DNA from: Oscillospiraceae bacterium
GTDB lineage: Bacteria; Bacillota; Clostridia; Oscillospirales; Ruminococcaceae
Assembly: GCA_019423755.1 (NCBI GenBank)
Contig: JAHZAU010000011.1
Coordinates: forward strand, 1-64,000
DNA length: 64,000 bases
Reading direction: 5' to 3'
A program made the position numbers and the translations under genes. The stretch's first letter is position 1. Each line of letters starts with the position of its first letter. Below, piece by piece: positions 57,806 to 64,000 of the stretch. Below the pieces are notes generated by a model, which saw only the letters and a program-made list of their open reading frames with translations, ran no database searches and had not been told where the DNA came from.

Positions 57806-59272
57806 CTATGCATCTTTTTTGGGGACCGACTGCTGGCAGCGGGCGGTAAAGGCGCGGACGTCCTCGCTCGGCTCCCGCTCCAAACACTTGGAAGGCTCCC
57901 CCTGGTGCAGCACCAGCACCCGGTCGGCCATGCCGGCGGCCTCCGCCGGGTTGTAGGTGCAAAGCAGCACCGCCGCTCCCTGACAGGCCAGCTGGTTCAT
58001 CTGCCAGTACAGCTGGGAGCGAGACTCCCAGTCCACCCCTACCGTGGGGCTATACAGGACGTACAGCTCCGCCGGGGTCTCCATCGCGCGGGTCACCAGC
58101 TCCCGCTGCAGGTTGCCGCCGGTGTAATACTCCGTCTGCTTCTTCCCGGCGCCCACCATCTGGGCAAAGCACTGCCCGGTCATTTCCAGCACCTCCTGGG
58201 TACCGGCCTTTCTACTGAGGGCGGCGCTGCTCTGGCCGCTTTGGGCCAGCTTCTGGTACCGGCGCAGCTTTTCCTCCCAAGCGGCGGTGTAGCTCAGCGA
58301 CACCCCGGCCCGGATGCCATCTATCGGGTTTTCCAGCGCCGCTTCCCGCCAGCGCATGCTCCATCCCTCCTGGGCAAAGCCCGCTGCCGCCAGCGCCGCC
58401 TCCTCCAGACCGCAGCCCGCCGCTCCGGTAATGGCGCAGACCTCCCCGGCCCGCAGGGAAAGCGCCGGCTTGCCGCCGCGGCAAAGCTGTCCCCGCTCCT
58501 CGCCGGGAACGCGGCCCTCCCGGCTGTACAGCTCCTCGGCGCGCAGGTCCTGCCGCCCGGTGATCCGCTGCACCAGCCAGTCGCTGTCCGCCTGCTCCAC
58601 CGGCACCGTCTCCACCAGGCGCCCCCGCTCCATGACCGCGATCTTGTCGGCCAGGCCCAGGATCTCGTCCATGTCGTGGCTCACCAGCAGTACCGCCGTG
58701 CCCCGGCGCTTGAGCTCCTGCACCCCGCGGCAGAAGGCGCTGCGTTCCAGCGGGGAAAGCCGGGTGGTGGGCTCATCCAGCACCAGCACCCGCACCTCGC
58801 TTAAAAAAGCCGCCGCCAGACGGGCCAGCTGGGTCTGCGCCTCGGTCAGGTCCTTGAGGCGGGTCTTGGCGCTGAGCCCGGCGCCCATGCGGTCCAGCAC
58901 CTGCTGGCAGGCGGTGCGCATGGCTTTGTCGTTCATAATGGGGGTATGGGGGTAGAAGATCTCCCGCCCGAAGTAGATATTCTGGTAGATGTTCATCCCC
59001 GGGAAGCCCTTGCCGTTCTGCTCTAGGGTGAGGATGCCCAGCTTGCGGGCGGTGGCGGCGTCCAGCTTCACCGGCTCTCCGTCAAACAGCGCTTCCCCCC
59101 GGTCCATGGGGCTGACGCCGTAGACCATCCGCAGCAAGGAGGTCTTGCCCGAGGCGTTGCGGCCGATGAGGGCGGTGGCCCGTCCCGCTTCCAGCCGCAG
59201 GTTGATGTCTTTGAGGTAAAATTCGCTGTTGATCCGCCGGCAGGCGTTTCTCAGTTCCAGTACGCAAGGCAT
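57806..59272 (-). CDS. orphan double-domain ABC ATPase, RbsA/nucleoside-type
   Basis: A 488-residue protein with two ABC domains like RbsA/MglA/NupA. Domain 1 (to about residue 235): Walker A GRNASGKTSL, Walker B VLVLDEPTTRLS, signature altered to LTEAQ. Domain 2: Walker A replaced by GAAGCGLEEA (no Lys), Walker B by LYVLYSPTVGVD (no Asp-Glu), but a good signature TGGNLQREL. Only one composite site, Walker motifs of domain 1 with signature of domain 2, could work. No permease or binding protein is adjacent. AAAGGAGCACG precedes the ATG, which lies about 20 bases after the preceding hairpin. Confidence 0.85.
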   Translation of the reverse strand: MPCVLELRNACRRINSEFYLKDINLRLEAGRATALIGRNASGKTSLLRMVYGVSPMDRGEALFDGEPVKLDAATARKLGILTLEQNGKGFPGMNIYQNIYFGREIFYPHTPIMNDKAMRTACQQVLDRMGAGLSAKTRLKDLTEAQTQLARLAAAFLSEVRVLVLDEPTTRLSPLERSAFCRGVQELKRRGTAVLLVSHDMDEILGLADKIAVMERGRLVETVPVEQADSDWLVQRITGRQDLRAEELYSREGRVPGEERGQLCRGGKPALSLRAGEVCAITGAAGCGLEEAALAAAGFAQEGWSMRWREAALENPIDGIRAGVSLSYTAAWEEKLRRYQKLAQSGQSSAALSRKAGTQEVLEMTGQCFAQMVGAGKKQTEYYTGGNLQRELVTRAMETPAELYVLYSPTVGVDWESRSQLYWQMNQLACQGAAVLLCTYNPAEAAGMADRVLVLHQGEPSKCLEREPSEDVRAFTARCQQSVPKKDA

Positions 59273-59295
59273 GGGGCCGTGCTCCTTTCCGCTAA

Positions 59296-59350
59296 AAAAG
59301 CAAAACGGGACCCTGCCCTACCGCCGCATGGTAAGGGCAGGCCCCCGTTT
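59296..59350 (-). terminator. hairpin between the NERD gene and the ABC ATPase
   Basis: On the minus strand AAACGGG..CCTGCCC.TACC pairs with GGTA-GGGCAGG..CCCGTTTT, followed by GCTTTTTT. It is a strong terminator 12 bases after the NERD stop, but the next gene's ribosome site begins right after it, so it may also attenuate that gene. Confidence 0.8.
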
Positions 59351-59361
59351 CGGATGATGTT

Positions 59362-59982
59362 TTATTGCTCCCACTCCTGGATGGTGGCGACCAGCGCCTC
59401 CACATCCATATCGTTGTCCTTTTCAAAATGGGGGCCTTCCAGGTAACGCTTGAAGCGCTTCAGGTCCATGACCTGGTTGGGCTGCGCGTCCGCCGTGTTG
59501 GTCAGATAGAACTTCAGCTCCCGGTGCAGGCTCACCACCACGGTCACCGGCTCCACCGGGATGCGGTAGATCTTCTTGCGGGAAAGCATGGTGCGGAAGG
59601 CTTCCACCTGACGCTCATTTTCCTTCACCGGGTTGGGGATGGCGATCTTGCGCTCATCGTCGGCGATGCTCCAGGTATCGCTGCGCAGGTCGGCGTACAG
59701 CTCCTCCTTGACCTGTACCACCTTGACGAACAGGATGCCGAAGAATCCTACCAGGATATGGTCCACATTGATGCTGTCGTGTCCATCGTTGAGGGATACC
59801 TGGCTGAGGACCTTAAAGTTTCGGGACAGGCAGTAGCGTTTCAGGTAAGCGCCTACGGTATTCTGGCCGTAGACCCCGTTTTTATAGCGGTTTTTGTTCC
59901 AGAGGAACGCCGCCAGGATGCCCACCAGCAGCACCAGCAGTGCCACCGTCCCGATTTGGAATATCTGGTAAGAGTTGTTCAT
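59362..59982 (-). CDS. NERD-domain membrane protein
   Basis: A 206-residue protein with one N-terminal membrane helix (residues about 8-28) and a cytoplasmic NERD (nuclease-related) domain: LKRYCLSRNFKVLSQVSLNDGHDSINVDHILVGFFGILFVKV, where the D-x-D-HI core is kept. NERD domains are predicted nucleases or DNA-binding modules of unknown role. GGAG lies 11 bases before the ATG; earlier in-frame starts overlap the divergent promoter region. Confidence 0.75.
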   Translation of the reverse strand: MNNSYQIFQIGTVALLVLLVGILAAFLWNKNRYKNGVYGQNTVGAYLKRYCLSRNFKVLSQVSLNDGHDSINVDHILVGFFGILFVKVVQVKEELYADLRSDTWSIADDERKIAIPNPVKENERQVEAFRTMLSRKKIYRIPVEPVTVVVSLHRELKFYLTNTADAQPNQVMDLKRFKRYLEGPHFEKDNDMDVEALVATIQEWEQ

Positions 59983-60145
59983 TGTCCATTCGCTCCGTTT
60001 CCGTTTGGTTGGCCCTTGCGGCCGATTGTTGTCATTATAACACACTTTGCCGCCAGCGTCTACCATCCAACCGTCCCATCCGGCCCGCAAGGCTTCCTTT
60101 TCCCGGGAGATGTGTTGTGGTTTTGTAAATTCCTGCTGGATTTTC

Positions 60146-60173
60146 TTGACACCCCCGCCAGAACCGATATAAT
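60146..60173 (+). promoter_or_regulatory. consensus sigma-A promoter of the DUF4358-like gene
   Basis: TTGACA, 16-base spacer, TATAAT, about 60 bases before the ATG. Confidence 0.85.
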
Positions 60174-60242
60174 CAAAATAGTACCCTGCGCGGCCCCGGG
60201 CCGCCGCTTGCTTTTGCAATCTATCCCAAAGGAGAATTTTAT

Positions 60243-60806
60243 ATGAAATCTTCCCCCCGTCCGGCCGCCGGCCGCATCCTCTGCGCCCTGGCCCTGGCCG
60301 CCTGCCTGCTGGTCCTGCCCCTTTCCGGCTGTGTCACCCCGCCCCAGGACTCCAGCGATACCGCCGCCTCCGACTCCGATTCCTCCGCGTCCTCCTATAT
60401 TGACCTGGACGCGCTGATGAAAAAGATCACCGCTTCCCTGGACTCCCGCTCCCACCAGATCACCGGCAAGCCGGAGGACCTGGAATCCCTGGGCTTTGAC
60501 CCGGAGGATATCCAGGACTTTGCCATCTCCTACCGGGACGGCGACTACGGCGTGGGCGACGTGTACATCATCCTGCCCAAGGAGGGCGAGGAGCACCAGC
60601 AAAACGTCATCAACAGCCTCAAGGAGCGCAAGGACGAGCGCATCCGCGAGTCCGCCTCCTACGATATCTACAACTCCGCCGAGATCTCGGAAAACGGCGT
60701 CATCTTCCAGCAGGGAAAATACCAGATCCTGCTGATGACCGACGACAACGACGCCATCCGTACCATCATTGAAAACGAGATCCCCAACGATTTTTCCAAC
60801 CGCTAA
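60243..60806 (+). CDS. DUF4358-like lipoprotein
   Basis: A 187-residue lipoprotein. Signal peptide ending in the lipobox LSGC (Cys about residue 30), a Ser/Asp-rich tether, then a compact domain (LDALMKKITASLDS, GFDPEDIQDFAISYRDGDYGVGDVYIILPKEGE, and a C-terminal ILLMTDDNDAIRTIIENEI) matching the DUF4358 pattern of gut Clostridia. Function unknown. AAAGGAGAA precedes the ATG. It may be co-transcribed with the next gene only by read-through of a hairpin. Confidence 0.78.
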   Translation: MKSSPRPAAGRILCALALAACLLVLPLSGCVTPPQDSSDTAASDSDSSASSYIDLDALMKKITASLDSRSHQITGKPEDLESLGFDPEDIQDFAISYRDGDYGVGDVYIILPKEGEEHQQNVINSLKERKDERIRESASYDIYNSAEISENGVIFQQGKYQILLMTDDNDAIRTIIENEIPNDFSNR

Positions 60807-60815
60807 ACCACCTTT

Positions 60816-60840
60816 CCGGCCCCGCTTCGGGGCCGGTTTT
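60816..60840 (+). terminator. intrinsic terminator
   Basis: CCGGCCCCG-CTT-CGGGGCCGG followed by four T residues, 10 bases after the lipoprotein stop. Confidence 0.8.
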
Positions 60841-60860
60841 CTTTGCGAAAGGAGCCTTTT

Positions 60861-61586
60861 ATGCAGCTTCACCCTCTGACCCCACACGTCTGGGTCACCG
60901 ACCCGCAGCCGGAAACCGACCGGCCCACTCTCGGCTATATCCGGGGCGCCACCGCCGCCCTGGCTATCGACGCCGGCAACTCCCCCGCCCACCTGCAGGC
61001 TTTCTACCGTCTGTTGGAGGAAGCCTCCTTGCCGCTGCCCCGGCTGACCGTCCTGACCCACTGGCACTGGGACCACACCTTTGCCCTCTGCGCCCTGCCC
61101 GGCCCCAGCCTCTGCGGCTCGGCCACTCAGCAGAAGCTGCTGCAGGTCAGCCGCTGGCAGTGGGACGAAGATTCGGTGGCCCAGCGGCTAGCTTCGGGAG
61201 AAGAGATCCCCTTCTGTGACACCCACCAGCGCGCCGAATACGGCAGCCTTTCCGCCATCCAGGTCCGGCCCGCTACCTTTGCCTTTTCCGGTTCCCTGGA
61301 GCTGGACCTGGGCGGGGTCCACTGCTGCCTTTGGGAGGCCGATTCCCCCCACACCCGGGACAGCGTCCTGGCGCTGGTGCCGGAGGATGGCGTCCTCTTT
61401 TTGGGGGACGCCGACTGCGGCGATTTTTACGAAAACCAGGGCCGCTGCGACTCGGCCCGCCTGGACGCCTTTACCCGGCAGCTGCAGGCGCTGGATTTTT
61501 CCCTGGCTGTCCCCGGGCACGACCGGCCGCTCTCCCGTTTGGAGGAGTTTTCCTGCCTGCAGGAACTGGCCGAAGAGGGCTGCTAG
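60861..61586 (+). CDS. metallo-beta-lactamase-fold hydrolase
   Basis: A 241-residue MBL-fold enzyme. Zinc-binding HWHWDH at about residues 72-77, a later His in DSPHTRDSVLA, Asp in LFLGDADCGD, and the final His in VPGHDRP. It has the outline of glyoxalase II-like and other broad MBL hydrolases; the substrate is unknown. GAAAGGAGCC sets the start. No partner gene. Confidence 0.88.
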   Translation: MQLHPLTPHVWVTDPQPETDRPTLGYIRGATAALAIDAGNSPAHLQAFYRLLEEASLPLPRLTVLTHWHWDHTFALCALPGPSLCGSATQQKLLQVSRWQWDEDSVAQRLASGEEIPFCDTHQRAEYGSLSAIQVRPATFAFSGSLELDLGGVHCCLWEADSPHTRDSVLALVPEDGVLFLGDADCGDFYENQGRCDSARLDAFTRQLQALDFSLAVPGHDRPLSRLEEFSCLQELAEEGC

Positions 61587-61739
61587 CTGCCCTGTCTTAT
61601 CCGCCGCAAACCGCCCAGTCAAGCCCTTTTCGCCCCAAAATGCCCAAAAACACCCCTGCCGGGACCGGCGGCATTTATGCAGAACAAGGTTTTTCGCAAA
61701 AAAGCCGCGCCGACGCTGGCGTTTGCGGCAGTTTGGCGG

Positions 61740-61745
61740 TATAAT
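61740..61745 (+). promoter_or_regulatory. -10 box upstream of typA
   Basis: TATAAT about 60 bases before the TTG start. The -35 region is poor. A TTGACA at 61757-61762 lies closer and could start a second promoter with TAGAAG. Confidence 0.45.
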
Positions 61746-61804
61746 ATAGTACGCAATTGACAAAAAATCCGATTATTTTTTAGAAGATAAAAGGGGACGT
61801 TATT

Positions 61805-63625
61805 TTGGTAAGAGAAGATTTGAGAAATATCGCCATTATCGCGCACGTCGACCATGGCAAGACCACCCTGGTGGACCAGATGCTCAAACAGAGCGGCACC
61901 TTCCGTGAAAACCAGAATGTCCGTGACCGCGTCATGGACAACGGTGACCTGGAGCGCGAGCGCGGCATCACCATCCTTGCAAAAAACACCGCCATCAACT
62001 ACAAAGGCGTGAAGATCAACGTCATCGACACCCCCGGCCACGCCGATTTCGGCGGCGAGGTAGAGCGCATCCTGAAGATGGTGGACGGCGTTATCCTGCT
62101 GGTGGACGCCGCCGAAGGCCCCATGCCGCAGACCCGCTTCGTCCTTTCCAAGGCGCTGGGCCTGGGCCACAAGGTCATCATCGCCATCAACAAGATCGAC
62201 CGTCCCGACGCCCGCGTCAAAGAGGTCATCGAGGAGATCTACGACCTGCTCTTTGACCTGGACGCTACCGAAGAGCAGCTGGACAGCAAGATCCTCTACT
62301 GCTCCGGCCGTACCGGCACCGCCTCCCTGGAAGAGGACGTCCCCGGCACCGACCTGACCCCCCTCTTCGACACCATCCTGGAAGAGATCCCCTGCCCCCA
62401 GGGCGATCCCGATGCTCCGGTGCAGATGCTCTGCTCTTCCATCGACTACAATGACTTCGTTGGCCGCATCGGTATCGGCCGCGTCGCCCGCGGCACCCTG
62501 CACGTCGGCGAGCAGGTCACCATCTGCGACTACCACAACAACGTGGAGCCCTACCGCGCCAAGATCGTCACCCTCTATCAGATCGAAGGTCTCAACCGTG
62601 TCCCGGCGGATACCGCTACCGTGGGCGACATCGTCTGCATCTCCGGTATCGAGAACCTGACCATCGGCGAGACCCTCTGCAGCCCCGAGGCGGTAGAGCC
62701 CCTGGAGTTCGTCAAGATCTCCGCTCCCACCATCGAGATGACCTTCTCGGTCAACAACAGCCCCTTCGCTGGTAAGGAAGGCAAGTTCCTCACCTCCCGC
62801 CACCTGCGCGACCGTCTCTTCAAAGAGACCCTCAAGGACGTGTCCCTGCACGTTTACGAGACCGACACCACCGAGGCCTTCCGCGTAGCCGGCCGTGGTG
62901 AGATGCACCTTTCCATCCTCATCGAGACCATGCGCCGCGAAGGCTATGAGTTCCAGGTCAGCACCCCCCAGGTCCTGTTCACCGAGGAAAACGGCAAGAC
63001 CCTGGAACCCATGGAGCAGCTGGTGGTAGACGTTCCGGACTTCGCTACCGGTTCCGTCATGGAAAAGATGGGCACCCGTAAAGGCACTCTGGTTTCCATG
63101 CACCCCCTCAATGGCCGTACCAAACTGGAATTCATCGTCCCGGCCCGCGGCCTGTTCGGCTACCGCAACGAGTTCCTCACCGACACCAAGGGCGAAGGCA
63201 TCATGTCCTCGGTGTTCCACGGTTACGAGCCCTTCAAGGGCGATATCCCCAAGCGCAACACCGGCTCTCTCATCGCCTTTGAGACCGGCGAGGCCGTCAC
63301 CTACGGTCTGTACAACGCTCAGGAGCGCGGCACCCTCTTCATCGGCGCCGGTACTCCCGTTTACGAAGGCATGATCGTCGGCCAGTCCCCCAAGGACGAG
63401 GACATCGTGGTCAACGTCTGCAAACGCAAACACATGACCAACACCCGTGCCTCCGGCAGCGACGACGCCCTGCGCCTGATCCCGCCCAAGGTCATGAGCC
63501 TGGAGCAGGCCATCGAGTTCATCAACACCGACGAACTCATCGAGGTCACTCCCAAAACCATCCGTATGCGCAAACGCATCCTGGACAAGGCCGAGCGTAT
63601 GAAAGCTTGGAGCAAAAACAGATAA
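61805..63625 (+). CDS. typA: ribosome-associated GTPase BipA/TypA
   Basis: A 606-residue translational GTPase of the EF-G/LepA class that assists 50S assembly and stress growth. G motifs: AHVDHGKTTLVD (G1, about residues 15-26), RERGITI (G2), DTPGHADF (G3) and NKIDRPDA (G4). The C-terminal BipA-specific part includes FGYRNEFLTDTKGEG and FMSSVFHGYEP-like residues. TTG start: the frame opens with VREDLRNIAIIAHVDHGKTT, the family N-terminus, and AAGGGGAC lies 9 bases upstream. Confidence 0.96.
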   Translation: MVREDLRNIAIIAHVDHGKTTLVDQMLKQSGTFRENQNVRDRVMDNGDLERERGITILAKNTAINYKGVKINVIDTPGHADFGGEVERILKMVDGVILLVDAAEGPMPQTRFVLSKALGLGHKVIIAINKIDRPDARVKEVIEEIYDLLFDLDATEEQLDSKILYCSGRTGTASLEEDVPGTDLTPLFDTILEEIPCPQGDPDAPVQMLCSSIDYNDFVGRIGIGRVARGTLHVGEQVTICDYHNNVEPYRAKIVTLYQIEGLNRVPADTATVGDIVCISGIENLTIGETLCSPEAVEPLEFVKISAPTIEMTFSVNNSPFAGKEGKFLTSRHLRDRLFKETLKDVSLHVYETDTTEAFRVAGRGEMHLSILIETMRREGYEFQVSTPQVLFTEENGKTLEPMEQLVVDVPDFATGSVMEKMGTRKGTLVSMHPLNGRTKLEFIVPARGLFGYRNEFLTDTKGEGIMSSVFHGYEPFKGDIPKRNTGSLIAFETGEAVTYGLYNAQERGTLFIGAGTPVYEGMIVGQSPKDEDIVVNVCKRKHMTNTRASGSDDALRLIPPKVMSLEQAIEFINTDELIEVTPKTIRMRKRILDKAERMKAWSKNR

Positions 63626-63637
63626 TCCCGTTTTTTC

Positions 63638-63677
63638 CACCCGCCGGCGGCTCTCCTGCCCCGGCGGGTGTCCTTTT
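63638..63677 (+). terminator. terminator after typA
   Basis: CACCCGCCGG/CCGGCGGGTG hairpin then TCCTTTT, 13 bases after the stop. Confidence 0.8.
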
Positions 63678-63755
63678 ACAAATCATCCAAGGTTTTTTCA
63701 ATGTCCATTTACAGTGCGGTAACAAACAAATTTTCATCTGCGCTATAATATAACT

Positions 63756-63866
63756 GTACTCAAAAAGAAAACGAAGCCGCATCGTTGTTTGAGTACTTGC
63801 TCTACCCTCCTCAAAAAACACACCTCAAAAGCAAAGACCGGCAGTCCTCGGATTGCCGGTCTTCGT
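63756..63866 (+). ncRNA. candidate small RNA with anti-Shine-Dalgarno motif
   Basis: In the 340-base gap after typA a TATAAT (63744-63749) is followed 7 bases later by a hairpin (GTACTCAAA/TTTGAGTAC arms, inner AACGA/TCGTT, 63756-63796). An unpaired C-rich stretch holds CCCTCCTC (63805-63812), complementary to the GAGGAGGG-type ribosome sites used here. A 10-pair hairpin closes it (AAGACCGGCA/TGCCGGTCTT, 63834-63863). There is no sizeable open frame. The -35 is poor and the T tract after the second hairpin weak. Confidence 0.4.
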
Positions 63867-63885
63867 CCGTTCTGGGGGCTTTCCC

Positions 63886-63914
63886 TTGAAAAACCCCGCC
63901 AAACAGGATACAAT
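63886..63914 (+). promoter_or_regulatory. promoter of the gene at the window end
   Basis: TTGAAA, 17-base spacer, TACAAT. Confidence 0.7.
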
Positions 63915-63965
63915 AAAGAAAAGACCCTGCGTCTCTGCCATTCCCCGAGAAAGGAAGATCCATCT

Positions 63966-64000
63966 ATGACCCTGCCTGGCTATCTGTGTTACTTTATCCT
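63966..64000 (+). CDS. start of a gene cut by the window edge
   Basis: An ATG preceded by GAAAGGAAG opens a frame whose first 11 residues (MTLPGYLCYFI) are hydrophobic, suggesting a membrane protein or exported product. Nothing more can be said. Confidence 0.5.
   Translation, partial: MTLPGYLCYFI

Overview
The window looks like chromosome from a GC-rich, anaerobic, endospore-forming member of the Clostridia, probably Oscillospiraceae/Ruminococcaceae-like. Sporulation genes (SpoIIP, the germination protease GPR, a SpoIIIE-type translocase with TepA and YlzJ) mark it as a spore former. A group-B-type [FeFe] hydrogenase, two double-cubane-type reductases, MinD-type ATPases with ferredoxin inserts and several radical-SAM enzymes mark it as a strict anaerobe. 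Strong GGAGG ribosome sites and TTGACA/TATAAT promoters are frequent. The family assignment is an inference from gene content.

Layout. 1-6.6 kb: tRNA-Pro 3' end, a surface protein, a PAP2 phosphatase, a PflA-like radical-SAM enzyme, asparaginase, a HAD phosphatase and the niacin repressor NiaR. 6.6-9.8 kb: a minus-strand operon of three P-loop ATPases (Mrp/NBP35 and two MinD-ferredoxin hybrids) and a PPC/DUF296 protein, with an inverted repeat at its probable start site. 10.2-16.4 kb: glyA, a divergent pair of double-cubane-type reductases, a radical-SAM gene, and a DUF3793-flavodoxin pair behind two copies of a GTTAG-N6-CTAAC operator. 16.6-23.5 kb: type III glutamine synthetase, an orphan peptide-binding lipoprotein, the [FeFe] hydrogenase and a secreted protein. 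23.7-27.7 kb: tepA-ylzJ-ftsK/spoIIIE, the order also found in Bacillus.

27.99-40.35 kb: one unbroken minus-strand block of 18 phage-morphogenesis genes in PBSX order (terS, terL, portal, protease, decoration, capsid, three connector genes, sheath, tube, two small genes, hub, spike, two wedge genes, DUF2313, fibre). I see no integrase, repressor, tape measure, tail-assembly chaperone, holin or endolysin. Where PBSX carries its very large tape-measure gene there is only a 122-residue Trp/Pro-rich protein. The reading frames are intact, translationally coupled and GC-rich like the host, so this looks like a domesticated contractile particle that still carries a packaging module. It is the most unusual system in the window.

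40.5-64 kb: ChrB-N-like protein, RqcH, a GntR/YtrA-ABC operon with a clear operator, SpoIIP, TrmK, a Nif3-like protein, a MATE transporter, a NUDIX hydrolase, rpsT-gpr, a heterodimeric ABC exporter, a GT8-GNAT fusion protein, an orphan RbsA-like double ATPase, a NERD-domain membrane protein, a DUF4358-like lipoprotein, a metallo-beta-lactamase-fold protein, BipA/TypA, a possible small RNA and the start of a further gene cut by the window edge. Most lie on whichever strand suits their own short operon and are separated by strong, often bidirectional terminators.
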